Below are positions 1 through 6,737 of a DNA stretch of 13,041 nucleotides, one piece after another. The first letter of the stretch is position 1; each line of letters starts with the position of its first letter. The notes under the pieces were generated by a model. The model saw nothing but the letters and a program-made list of their open reading frames with translations, was not told where the DNA came from and searched no databases. Position numbers and translations under genes: made by a program. Origin of the DNA: Armatimonadota bacterium (lineage in GTDB: Bacteria; Sysuimicrobiota; Sysuimicrobiia; Sysuimicrobiales; JACQTN01); assembly GCA_016210785.1 (NCBI GenBank), contig JACQTN010000251.1, positions 1 through 13,041 on the forward strand, in the 5' to 3' direction.

Positions 1-351
1 CTCCCGATACCGCGCCGCCACCGCGCCCAGCGCCAGCAGCGTGTCCTTGACGGCGATCAGCGCGCGCGCCGTCGAACTCGTTGAGGCATCCGCGGCCCCG
101 CGCCTCTGGCGCGACCCGCCGGCCGGCGCGGCGGGCGAAGGCTCCGCCGTCAGGGAGGCGGCAGCGCCGCGCGCGAAGGCGTCGTCAATGAAGGCATGGC
201 CGTCCAGGCGAGGCCCGCGCAGCGGCACGAAAAGGTCGTCGGGGCTCACCGTCCGGCTGTCGGTGCTGACGCCAGTGACGACGCCGGCCGGGTCCCCGGC
301 CAGCAGGCGGCCGCCGGTCGCCTCCACGATCTCCCGCACCGTCAGCTTCAC
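1..351 (-). CDS. murF: MurF, UDP-MurNAc-tripeptide:D-Ala-D-Ala ligase (N-terminal part, cut by window edge)
   Basis: This is the first 117 codons of MurF, the cytoplasmic ATP-dependent ligase that adds D-alanyl-D-alanine to UDP-MurNAc-tripeptide, the last soluble step of peptidoglycan precursor synthesis. The translation begins V-K-L-T-V-R-E-I-V-E-A-T-G-G-R and carries the MurF/MurE N-terminal UDP-binding signature S-T-D-S-R-T-V at residues 29-35, followed by D-D-L-F-V-P-L-R-G (38-46) and D-G-H-A-F-I (50-55). The frame is open to the left edge, so the ATPase and C-terminal domains lie outside. I prefer the GTG at 351, which has GGAG seven bases upstream. An in-frame GTG at 357 would overlap the murE stop as GTGA but has poor spacing. 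Residues about 70-94 are an Ala/Pro/Ser/Gly-rich insert where a short linker is usual. Confidence 0.9.
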   Translation of the reverse strand, partial: MKLTVREIVEATGGRLLAGDPAGVVTGVSTDSRTVSPDDLFVPLRGPRLDGHAFIDDAFARGAAASLTAEPSPAAPAGGSRQRRGAADASTSSTARALIAVKDTLLALGAVAARYRE

Positions 352-353
352 GC

Positions 354-1850
354 TCACGCTCCGTGCGAGCGCGCCGTGCCCGCGCGCCGCGCCGCCAGCG
401 CGTCGCGCGCCACCGCGCGGTCGTCAAAGGGGTACTTGCGCCCCTTGATCTCCTGATAGGTCTCGTGCCCCTTGCCCGCGACCAGCACCACGTCACCCGG
501 CTGCGCCAGCGCCACGGCGCGCGCGATCGCCTTCCGCCGATCCGCCTCCACCTCATAGGTGCCGCGGCGCGCCCGCCCCAGCGCCTCGATGCCGGCCACG
601 ATCTCCTCGATGATCGCCATGGGCTCCTCGGTGCGCGGGTTGTCGGAGGTCACGATGGCGTGGTCGGCGAGTTCCACGGCGATCCGCCCCATGATGGGCC
701 GCTTGGTGCGGTCGCGATCCCCGCCGCAGCCGAAGACCACAATTGTCCGCCCGCGCGTGCAGTCCGCCGCGGTGCGCAACACGTTCTCCAGCCCGTCGGG
801 CGTGTGGGCGTAGTCCACGATCACCGCGAACTCCTCGCCGCGGTCCACGCGCTCGAAGCGGCCGGGGATGCCGGGCATCGCCGCCAGCGCGTCCGCGATC
901 ACGGACGGGTCCACGCCCTGGGAGATGCCGATGCCGACGGCGGCCAGCGCGTTGCAGACGTTGAAGCGGCCGGTGAGCTGCAGCCGCACGGGGACCGTCC
1001 CGCACGGCGTGACCGCCACGAACGATGTCCCGTGCAGGGCCAGCTCCAGATCGCGCGCCCGGATCTCCGCCGGCTGCTCGATCCCGTACGCGATCACCGG
1101 CGCGCGGCTGGCCGCCCGCATGACGCCGGCGTGCGGGTCGTCGGCGTTGATCACCGCGACGCCGGACGGCTCCACCATGGCAAACAGCCGCGCCTTGGCG
1201 GCGATGTACTCCTCCCAGGTCTTGTGGAAGTCCAGGTGGTCCTGGGTGAGGTTGGTGAAGACCGCGGCCTCGAAGCGGCAGCCTGCCACACGGTGCAGCG
1301 CCAGCGCGTGGGAGGCGACCTCCACCGCGGCGTAGCGCATCCCGCGGTCTGCCATGGCGCGCAGCAGACGCTGCAGGTCCGGCGCCTCGGGCGTGGTGCG
1401 CGACATCTCCAGCGTCTCGTCTCCCACCCGGGCGCCGATGGTGCCGATAATACCGCACGGGCGGCCAGCGCGCGCCAGCACCGCCTCGATCAGGTGCGTG
1501 GTCGCGCCCTTGCCGTTGGTGCCGGTGACGCCGATCACGCGGACCTGCCTCGAGGGATGCCCGTAGAACGCGGCGCTGGCCAGGGCCAGCCCCAGCCGCG
1601 TGTCCGGCACGATGACCTGGGAGACGTGCGCGGGGACCTCGACGGGGTACTCCACCATCACCGCGGCCGCGCCGCGCGCCACCGCGTCGAGCACGAAGCG
1701 GTGACCGTCGTGCACGAATCCGCGGACCGCCGCGAACAGCGCCCCGGGCGTGACCTCCCCGGAGTGGTACGCAATGCCCGCGACCTCAACGTCGGTGGGA
1801 CCCTGCACCGTTGCGGCGGGCAGGTCCTGCAACAGTGCCCCAAGCCGCAT
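354..1850 (-). CDS. murE: MurE, UDP-MurNAc-L-Ala-D-Glu:meso-diaminopimelate ligase
   Basis: MurE adds the third amino acid of the peptidoglycan stem peptide in the cytoplasm. The protein is 498 residues, the usual family length. Visible motifs are the N-terminal UDP-binding region (residues 26-53), the ATP loop T-G-T-N-G-K at 109-114, N-L-T-Q-D-H-L-D-F-H at 200-209, the probable carbamylated lysine K219 in A-K-A-R-L-F, D-Y-A-H-T-P at 346-351, D-N-P-R at 403-406 and G-K-G-H-E at 459-463. D-N-P-R is the known specificity motif for meso-diaminopimelate rather than lysine. The ATP loop is odd: Gly-Ala follows the P-loop lysine where MurE normally has Thr-Thr. The frame stays open up to 2348, but similarity starts at 1850, where GGGGGGAC precedes ATG by a few bases. 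The stop lies 2 nt from the preferred murF start. An internal promoter may serve this gene. Confidence 0.96.
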   Translation of the reverse strand: MRLGALLQDLPAATVQGPTDVEVAGIAYHSGEVTPGALFAAVRGFVHDGHRFVLDAVARGAAAVMVEYPVEVPAHVSQVIVPDTRLGLALASAAFYGHPSRQVRVIGVTGTNGKGATTHLIEAVLARAGRPCGIIGTIGARVGDETLEMSRTTPEAPDLQRLLRAMADRGMRYAAVEVASHALALHRVAGCRFEAAVFTNLTQDHLDFHKTWEEYIAAKARLFAMVEPSGVAVINADDPHAGVMRAASRAPVIAYGIEQPAEIRARDLELALHGTSFVAVTPCGTVPVRLQLTGRFNVCNALAAVGIGISQGVDPSVIADALAAMPGIPGRFERVDRGEEFAVIVDYAHTPDGLENVLRTAADCTRGRTIVVFGCGGDRDRTKRPIMGRIAVELADHAIVTSDNPRTEEPMAIIEEIVAGIEALGRARRGTYEVEADRRKAIARAVALAQPGDVVLVAGKGHETYQEIKGRKYPFDDRAVARDALAARRAGTARSHGA

Positions 1851-2013
1851 ACCGGTCCCCCCGACCTTTCCCACACCCACAGGCGCGCCCGCCTTCGAAC
1901 GGTGCGGCCGGCCGCGAAACATGTCGTTCGGCCGCTTTGATCCGGCTGCCCGACCGGGCGCCCGGCCGCGGCGCGAAGACGCCACGCGCGTCTCGTCCCG
2001 AGAGTTCGCCCAC

Positions 2014-2035
2014 ATTATAGCACCCGATAGCACCC
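2014..2035 (-). promoter_or_regulatory. Extended -10 promoter upstream of murE, within a tandem 10-bp repeat
   Basis: On the minus strand the sequence TGCTATAAT gives a perfect -10 (TATAAT, 2014-2019) with the extended TGN element (2020-2022). The -10 is the end of a tandem 10-bp repeat, GGGTGCTATC followed by GGGTGCTATA (2016-2035). No good -35 hexamer lies 16-18 bp upstream, which is tolerable for an extended -10. Transcription would start near 2007 and leave a leader of about 155 nt before the murE ATG. The element lies just past the ftsI stop, so it is an internal promoter of the cluster. The leader shows no recognised riboswitch. Confidence 0.55.
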
Positions 2036-2083
2036 GCGCAGGCAGCGCCTCCGGCATGACCATCGTCCGCATCACGGAGGCGA

Positions 2084-4015
2084 TCATCGCCCCGTCGGCC
2101 TCCCTGGTTGCGGCGTACGCGTCGGTCCCGCGGACGAGGGGGCCGGCCCCGCTCGCTGCGCCGCGCCGGCGGGCGCCATGCGGCCGGCGGGTGATGGTGA
2201 CGCGCGTCCCGTCGCCAGGTCTGCCGGCGACTCCGGCGCCGGCGGCGCGCCGCCTGGCGCCCCCTCCGTCCCTGCCCCCGGCGCCGGCCCGGAGGCAATG
2301 GCGCCGGCCGACGGCGCGGCCACCGTGGGCGGGACCTTCAGGTACCACAGCACCTGCGTGGCGACCTCGCGGAACACGGGGGCCGCCACCACCCCGCCGA
2401 AGTACTCGCCCTTCGGCTCATCCAGCAGCACCAGGATCGCCAGCCGCGGGTCCTCCGCCGGGACGATGCCGATGAAGGAGGCGATGAACTTGCCAGGCTC
2501 GTACCCGCGCGGACCGGGCTTCTGCGCGGTGCCCGTTTTACCCGCGATGCGGTAGCCCTCCACCTGCGCCGCCGTGCCGGTGCCCTCGCGCACGCTCTCC
2601 ACCATCATCGCCAGCACCTGGCGGGCGCCCTGCGGCGACACCGCCTGCCGCAGGGACCGCGGCCCGTACGCGCGGATGACGCGTCCCTGCCCGTCCCGCA
2701 CGACACGCACGAGGCGCGGCTGCAGCACGACGCCGTCGTTGGCCAGGGCAGAAATCGCCACGAGCATCTGCAGCGGCGTCACGGAGACGCCCTGCCCGAA
2801 GCTCACCGTGGCCAGCCCCGCCCCGCGCCACGCCGCGGGCGGTGGCACCAGGCCGCGGCCCTCCCCCGGCAGGTCTACCCGCGTGGGGTTGCCAAACCCG
2901 AACCGCTGGATCGCCGCATGCAGGCGCTCCCGTCCCAGGCGCATGCCCACCTGCGCCGCGCCGATGTTGCACGAGTTCTTGAGGATCTGTGCGATGGTCT
3001 GCCATCCGTGCCGCTTGCCCTCCGCGTCGCGGATGGTATGATTGCCTTCGACCTTCAGCGCGCCCTCGCACAGGAAGGTGGTGGAGAGCGTGATAGCGCC
3101 CGCCTCCAGTGCAGCCGCGGCCACGACGGGCTTGAACGTGGACCCCGGCTCATAGACGTCGGCCACCGGCCACAGCGCCCACGCGTGCGGCTTCGCCTGG
3201 TCGAAGGTGGCCGGGTCGAACCGCGGAGCCATCGCCAGCGCCAGCAGCTCGCCGGTGCGCGGATCCATCGCCACCACCGCGCCGCGGCGGGCCTGCGTCC
3301 GGGCCATCGCCTTCAACAGCGCCCGCTCCGCGGTGTGCTGGATCACCTCGTCCACCGTCAGCAGCAGCGTGTGACCGTCCGCGGGGGGCCGGGCCAGCCG
3401 CTGGGTGTCCACCAGGATGCGCCCGCGCGCGTCCCGCTTCGCCACCGCCTCCCCGGGATGCCCCCGCAGCGCCTCGTCGTACGCCAGCTCGAGACCGCTC
3501 AGCCCCTGATTGTCGATGCCGACGAAACCCAGCACCTGCCCCGCCAGCTCGCCTTTGGGGTAGGCGCGGCGGGCCTCCTTGAGGAACCCGATCTGCCCCT
3601 CCAGCCGCAGCGCTTTCAGGCGCTCGGCGACCTCGGGGCTCACCTTGCGCGCGAGCCAGACGAAGTGGAGATTGGGCTGCAGGCGTTTGAGGACCGCCTG
3701 CCGGTCCACGGCCAGGATGGGGGCCACGGCGTCGGCAAACCCATCGGGATCGGAGATGTCGCGGGGAACGGCGTAGACCGAGACCGCCTCGACGTTTACC
3801 GCCAGCGGCCGGCCCTGCCGGTCGAGGATCTGCCCGCGGGCCGCCTCGATGGGAACAGTCTGCACCGACTGCTCCCGGGCGAGCCGCCGAAGGCGATCGG
3901 CCTCCAGCACTTGGAGGTGAACCATGCGACCAAACAAACCGCCAATGCCCAGGACCAGCGCGCAGAGAAGGAGAAGGACGCGGCGCTTGATGAGGCCGTG
4001 GTGCTCCGCCGGCAT
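2084..4015 (-). CDS. ftsI: FtsI/PBP3-type penicillin-binding protein, septal peptidoglycan transpeptidase
   Basis: A class B penicillin-binding protein that cross-links peptidoglycan at the septum, working with FtsW and recruited through FtsL/FtsQ-type partners. From the ATG at 4015 (GGAG eight bases upstream) it has 643 residues: a basic N-terminus, one membrane segment at about 12-31, a PBP dimerisation region beginning at A-R-G-Q-I-L-D-R-Q-G (about 59-68), and a transpeptidase domain with all three active-site motifs, S-T-F-K (Ser292, Lys295), S-C-N (348-350) and K-T-G (493-495). After about residue 563 comes an 80-residue tail of Ala, Pro and Gly; no PASTA domain is visible. An ORF extension to 4120 exists but looks non-coding. 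Its position between ftsL and murE supports ftsI or the related spoVD; there is no evidence here for sporulation. Confidence 0.95.
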   Translation of the reverse strand: MPAEHHGLIKRRVLLLLCALVLGIGGLFGRMVHLQVLEADRLRRLAREQSVQTVPIEAARGQILDRQGRPLAVNVEAVSVYAVPRDISDPDGFADAVAPILAVDRQAVLKRLQPNLHFVWLARKVSPEVAERLKALRLEGQIGFLKEARRAYPKGELAGQVLGFVGIDNQGLSGLELAYDEALRGHPGEAVAKRDARGRILVDTQRLARPPADGHTLLLTVDEVIQHTAERALLKAMARTQARRGAVVAMDPRTGELLALAMAPRFDPATFDQAKPHAWALWPVADVYEPGSTFKPVVAAAALEAGAITLSTTFLCEGALKVEGNHTIRDAEGKRHGWQTIAQILKNSCNIGAAQVGMRLGRERLHAAIQRFGFGNPTRVDLPGEGRGLVPPPAAWRGAGLATVSFGQGVSVTPLQMLVAISALANDGVVLQPRLVRVVRDGQGRVIRAYGPRSLRQAVSPQGARQVLAMMVESVREGTGTAAQVEGYRIAGKTGTAQKPGPRGYEPGKFIASFIGIVPAEDPRLAILVLLDEPKGEYFGGVVAAPVFREVATQVLWYLKVPPTVAAPSAGAIASGPAPGAGTEGAPGGAPPAPESPADLATGRASPSPAGRMAPAGAAQRAGPAPSSAGPTRTPQPGRPTGR

Positions 4016-4317
4016 GCTGATCGCTCCACCGTGAACACGCGCTGCATGTTGCGGGGGCGGGCGTCCGAAGGCGCCGGGGTCTGAACCGATCCAGCGCCCC
4101 CCCTCACCCGCACCGGGCACGTTCCACTTCGCTGCGGGGCGCCCGGTCGCGGCACGTTCAACGTTCTTGCAACGTGCACCGGCTGACCGCGCTCGCCGTA
4201 CTCACCGCGCCGCGCTCACCGACTCAGCGGCGGCGCGTTCAACGTTTGCGCAAGGTGTCCGGTTTTGCCGCGCTCACCGACTCAGCGGCGCCCCGGCGGA
4301 GAGGGGGACGCGGAATC
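4016..4317. repeat. ftsL-ftsI spacer with a 24-bp direct repeat inside a degenerate repeated unit
   Basis: This 302-bp spacer has no convincing gene. A perfect 24-bp direct repeat occurs at 4209-4232 and 4267-4290, 58 bp apart. The flanking sequence is also partly repeated: a GGCRCGTTCAACGTT core occurs at 4151-4165 and 4232-4246, and a more diverged GGCACGTTCCAC at about 4116. The first core can fold into a small hairpin (CACGTT with AACGTG). No T-run follows on the minus strand, so it is not an intrinsic terminator. ftsL and ftsI are normally adjacent or overlapping, so a repeat-bearing gap is unusual. It may be a mobile or expanding repeat, or an RNA element. No promoter was recognised. 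Confidence 0.6.
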
Positions 4318-4791
4318 CTAGTGCCGGGGTTCGGCGGCCGCGGTGTCCCGCCCGAGGAACCAGGCTCCCACCCGGCGCAGGAGCGACGGCTCGGGCCGCG
4401 CGGCGGTGGCCGGCCCGCGCGCGGGCACCGGGGTGATCTCGATGGTGGTCACCTGGCGCGGGGCGGGCGACGTCATGCCCAGTTCTCTGGTGGCGATGCG
4501 CTCGATGCGCGCCGGCGCGTTCAGGGACGAAACCTGGGCCCGAAGCCGCTCGCTCTCGCCCCGCAGGTCCTCCACTTCCTTGGCGAGATGGAGGATGCTG
4601 TAGCCGGTGCGTGCAGCCTGCGCCTTCTGAGTGATATAGATGACCGCGGGCACCACGAAGATCGCGGCCAGCAGCAGAGCGGCCAGCATGGGCGACCGGC
4701 GGGCGCGGCGGCGGACGCGCCGCTCCTGGCCGGTGTCCGTGCCGGGAAGCAGGACCGGATAGGTGCGGGTCCGTTGTCCCAGGGCAATCAT
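4318..4791 (-). CDS. ftsL: FtsL/DivIC-like bitopic division protein
   Basis: A 157-residue single-pass membrane protein in the ftsL position of the cluster. It has a basic cytoplasmic N-terminus (R-R-V-R-R-R-A-R-R at 24-32), one strong membrane segment at about 35-54, and a periplasmic or extracellular heptad-like stretch at about 60-92 rich in Leu, Glu and Arg, the hallmark short coiled coil of FtsL/DivIC. I-A-T-R-E-L-G-M at 99-106 matches the conserved end of that domain. The Pro/Ala-rich C-terminus (about 108-157) is longer than usual. The start ATG overlaps the rsmH stop by 4 nt (ATGA), implying translational coupling. In known divisomes FtsL pairs with FtsB/DivIC and activates the FtsWI synthase, whose PBP gene comes next. 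FtsL sequences are poorly conserved, so the symbol rests on topology and position. Confidence 0.85.
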   Translation of the reverse strand: MIALGQRTRTYPVLLPGTDTGQERRVRRRARRSPMLAALLLAAIFVVPAVIYITQKAQAARTGYSILHLAKEVEDLRGESERLRAQVSSLNAPARIERIATRELGMTSPAPRQVTTIEITPVPARGPATAARPEPSLLRRVGAWFLGRDTAAAEPRH

Positions 4792-5726
4792 CCGGACGCC
4801 TCCACGACCCGCTCCGCGGCCCGCAGCTTGGCGCTGCGCGCCCGCGGATTGCGGGCCACCTCGTCATCGGACGGCAGGAGGGGGCGGCGGGTCAGGACTG
4901 TGACCCACCGCCGCCCTCCACAGGTGCAGGTGGAGGACCCAGGAGGGCAGGTGCACCCACGGGATAGGCGCAGGAGGGTATGTTTGACGATCCGGTCCTC
5001 CAGGGAGTGGAAGGTGATGACGCAGAATCTCCCACCCTCCCGCAGTGCCTCCACCGCATCCGGCAACGCCTGTTCGAGACTCCTCAACTCATCGTTGACG
5101 GCGATGCGCAGCGCCTGAAAGGTGCGCGTTGCCGGGTGGATGCCGCGCGGCCACTTCCGGCGCGGCACCGCCCGCATCACCACGTCCGCCAGCCCGGTCG
5201 TGCTCTCCAGCGGCCGCGCCCTGGCCACGGCGCGGGCGATTTGGCGCGACCACCGTTCCTCCCCGTAGCGCCACAGGAGGTCGGCCAGGTCGCGCTCGGG
5301 CAGCGTGTTCACCAGATCGCGTGCCGTGGCCCCGCCGCGGCGGTCCATGCGCATGTCGAGCGGCCCGGCCTGGGCGAAGCTGAACCCGCGCTCCGCCGCC
5401 GCGAGTTGGTGACTGGACACCCCGAGATCCATCAACACGCCGTCCACCGCCGTGATGCCAAGACCGCGCAGTACTTCAGCAATCTCGGTGAAGTTGGCCT
5501 GGCGCAGCACCGCCGCTTGGCCGAACCGCGCCAGCCGCGCGCGACTGCGCGCGATCGCCTCATCGTCGCGATCAAGACCCACCAGCCGCCCACCCGGCTG
5601 GGTCCGCTGTAGAATCGCCTCGGCATGGCCTCCGCCGCCTACCGTCGCGTCGACGTAGATGCCGCCGGGCTGGGGCCGAAGCAGATCCAGCACCTCGGTC
5701 AACAGGACCGGCAGATGCTCGCTCAT
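4788..5726 (-). CDS. rsmH: RsmH (MraW), 16S rRNA m4C1402 N4-methyltransferase
   Basis: RsmH methylates the N4 of C1402 in 16S rRNA using S-adenosylmethionine and sits beside mraZ in most dcw clusters. The 312-residue protein has the family length and motifs: H-L-P-V-L-L-T-E-V at 4-12, the SAM site D-A-T-V-G-G-G-G-H-A at 26-35, N-F-T-E at 78-81, D-L-G-V-S-S-H-Q-L at 100-108, G-P-L-D-M-R-M-D at 121-128, H-P-A-T-R-T-F-Q-A-L-R at 197-207 and F-H-S-L-E-D-R-I-V-K at 239-248. Four cysteines at 258, 260, 267 and 269 form the CxC...CxC cluster seen in many members. The frame is open to 5888, but homology begins at the ATG at 5726, seven bases after GGAGGT. It overlaps ftsL by 4 nt. It is separated from mraZ by 316 bp, far more than usual. 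Confidence 0.97.
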   Translation of the reverse strand: MSEHLPVLLTEVLDLLRPQPGGIYVDATVGGGGHAEAILQRTQPGGRLVGLDRDDEAIARSRARLARFGQAAVLRQANFTEIAEVLRGLGITAVDGVLMDLGVSSHQLAAAERGFSFAQAGPLDMRMDRRGGATARDLVNTLPERDLADLLWRYGEERWSRQIARAVARARPLESTTGLADVVMRAVPRRKWPRGIHPATRTFQALRIAVNDELRSLEQALPDAVEALREGGRFCVITFHSLEDRIVKHTLLRLSRGCTCPPGSSTCTCGGRRWVTVLTRRPLLPSDDEVARNPRARSAKLRAAERVVEASG

Positions 5727-5864
5727 CTCCCCCACCTCCGGGTGGGGGCTGTGCGCGGAGTCGGAGTTCGCCTGGCGACGTGCTCGGACCGGGTCTCGGC
5801 CTTCGAGGTCCTGGCCCGCGGACCGGGCAGAGCGGGCGGCGCGCCGTGCTCGATCGTCTGGTCC

Positions 5865-5900
5865 GGGCGCCGGGGGATGCGAGTGCATCCTCCGGCGCCC
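5865..5900 (-). other. Hairpin 1 of the mraZ-rsmH spacer: 16-bp stem, 4-nt loop
   Basis: The arms at 5865-5880 and 5885-5900 are complementary over 16 positions with a single G/T mismatch (a wobble in one RNA sense) and a 4-nt loop. This is by far the strongest stem in the window. No T-run follows on either strand, so an intrinsic terminator is unlikely. Lying 139 bp upstream of the rsmH start inside the presumed operon transcript, it could be an RNA processing site or a regulatory fold. Confidence 0.6.
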
Positions 5901-5907
5901 CGAGACG

Positions 5908-5950
5908 GCTGGCAGGCGAAGATGTGAAACCGATTTCCTCGCCTGCCGGC
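5908..5950 (-). other. Hairpin 2 of the mraZ-rsmH spacer: 12-bp stem with one mismatch
   Basis: The arms at 5908-5919 and 5939-5950 contain nine consecutive perfect pairs plus two outer pairs across one T/G mismatch. The 19-nt loop can itself form a small GAAA/TTTC inner stem on the minus strand. It starts 7 nt from hairpin 1. No terminator-like T-run follows. Confidence 0.5.
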
Positions 5951-5972
5951 ACCGCCCCGCCCCTGTGCCCCA

Positions 5973-6003
5973 CCCCAGAAATCCGCGCGGCGAATTTCTG
6001 GGG
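5973..6003 (-). other. Hairpin 3 of the mraZ-rsmH spacer: perfect 10-bp stem
   Basis: CCCCAGAAAT at 5973-5982 and ATTTCTGGGG at 5994-6003 pair perfectly around an 11-nt GC-only-rich loop. It lies 39 nt after the mraZ stop. With hairpins 1 and 2 it makes the spacer a run of three stems. No T-run follows on the minus strand, so it does not look like a simple mraZ terminator. Confidence 0.55.
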
Positions 6004-6042
6004 ACCCCGGGCTCAAGGGGCGTGGCTCTTTCACACCCCGCG

Positions 6043-6465
6043 CTACAGAATCAACCCCTCCAGCTGCGACGCCAGTTGCTGCGGCGCGCTCTGCATCCGC
6101 TCCAGGTACGCCGTCCAGTTCTCCTGGCTCCAGATCTCGAGCCGGTTGATCATACCCACCACGACCGCGTCCCGATCGATCTCCGCGTACGTGCGGAGGT
6201 AAGGCGGCAGCGTGATCCGGCCCTGGCGGTCCATCTCGCAGTCCACCGCGCCCGACAGCAAGAACCGCACCGACTCGCGCTGCGTGAGTGGCAACCCGCG
6301 CAGCTTCTCCTCGACGCGCGCCCACTCGTCTTCCGAGTAGACAAACAAACACTTGTCGAGCCCCCGGGTGACGGTGACGGTATCCCCAAGCACCCGGCGG
6401 AATCTGGGGGGCAGAACCACCCTGCCCTTCTCGTCCAGGGCGTAATGGTGCTCGCCTTTGAGCAT
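6043..6465 (-). CDS. mraZ: MraZ, DNA-binding repressor of the dcw cluster
   Basis: MraZ is the AbrB/SpoVT-type DNA-binding protein encoded first in dcw clusters; it forms ring-shaped oligomers and represses its own operon. The protein is 140 residues, the normal size. It has the two tandem MraZ domains, each with the D-x-x-x-R signature: D-E-K-G-R-V-V-L-P-P at 11-20 and D-R-Q-G-R-I-T-L-P-P at 79-88. The N-terminal M-L-K-G-E-H-H-Y-A-L-D fits the family start. The ATG follows GTGGGGATAA, so the ribosome site is inside the last operator repeat and repression could act on both transcription and translation. The gene lies 272 bp downstream of the HD-GYP pair and is followed by a 316-bp structured spacer before rsmH. 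Confidence 0.97.
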   Translation of the reverse strand: MLKGEHHYALDEKGRVVLPPRFRRVLGDTVTVTRGLDKCLFVYSEDEWARVEEKLRGLPLTQRESVRFLLSGAVDCEMDRQGRITLPPYLRTYAEIDRDAVVVGMINRLEIWSQENWTAYLERMQSAPQQLASQLEGLIL

Positions 6466-6495
6466 TTATCCCCACGAATCCCCACTTTTTACCAC
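6466..6495 (-). promoter_or_regulatory. MraZ operator: three 10-bp direct repeats abutting the mraZ start
   Basis: On the minus strand three consecutive decamers run straight into the ATG: GTGGTAAAAA (6486-6495), GTGGGGATTC (6476-6485) and GTGGGGATAA (6466-6475). The TGGNN core recurs every 10 bp, matching the known MraZ site of TGGGN-type repeats separated by 5 nt. The first copy is degenerate. The last copy contains the GGGGAT that acts as the mraZ ribosome site. Confidence 0.88.
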
Positions 6496-6545
6496 AGGCG
6501 CTATTCGCTACCCCATCCCAAAATCCTTCACTGCAACCTGAGAAA

Positions 6546-6569
6546 GTCGGAAATCGTCGGGATTGTCGG
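6546..6569. repeat. Three CCGAC repeats at 9-10 bp spacing in the mraZ upstream region
   Basis: GTCGG on the plus strand (CCGAC on the minus) occurs at 6546-6550, 6556-6560 and 6565-6569, on one face of the helix. It lies 81-104 bp upstream of mraZ. This could be a binding site for an unknown regulator, but in GC-rich DNA five-base words recur easily. Confidence 0.3.
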
Positions 6570-6585
6570 CTTTCACACGCAAATA

Positions 6586-6599
6586 GGAACGAACGTTCG
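6586..6599. promoter_or_regulatory. LexA/DinR-like SOS box upstream of mraZ
   Basis: The sequence GGAACGAACGTTCG contains GAAC (6587-6590), four bases, and GTTC (6595-6598), fitting the Gram-positive LexA box CGAAC-RNRY-GTTCG at 13 of 14 positions. It sits between the HD-GYP stop (6738) and the mraZ operator. A weak -10-like TATATT (minus strand, 6619-6624) lies just upstream of it, with no clear -35. No other promoter could be assigned in 6496-6737. SOS control is an inference from the box only. Confidence 0.45.
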
Positions 6600-6737
6600 C
6601 ATTTTTAGCGATGCACGGAATATACTATGGAAGATGTCCGAGCGACTGGTGGAGTTTCTGAGGAGATCTTTCCGGAGCGCGTCGGGCAGGAAAGACCTGG
6701 GCGGGTTGGGCGAGCAGGGCAGTTCTGGCCTTGCCCG

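Noticed and set aside
363..1940. 525-codon plus-strand ORF antisense to murE
   Set aside because: It mirrors a clear murE gene in GC-rich DNA, its translation is His/Arg/Gly-biased with no family features, and long antisense frames are expected from third-codon GC bias.
1851..2348. N-terminal extension of murE through the ftsI C-terminus
   Set aside because: MurE similarity begins at 1850 with its own ribosome site; the extension is Arg/Gly/Ala-rich, overlaps the ftsI tail and contains the promoter.
2918..4084. 388-codon plus-strand ORF antisense to ftsI
   Set aside because: Shadow of a convincing penicillin-binding protein; no domain recognised.
5727..5888. 54-codon N-terminal extension of rsmH
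   Set aside because: The family start and a strong GGAGGT site lie at 5726; the extension runs through part of hairpin 1 and looks non-coding.
6621..6626. Plus-strand TATACT as a promoter -10
   Set aside because: No -35 at proper spacing and no plus-strand gene follows.
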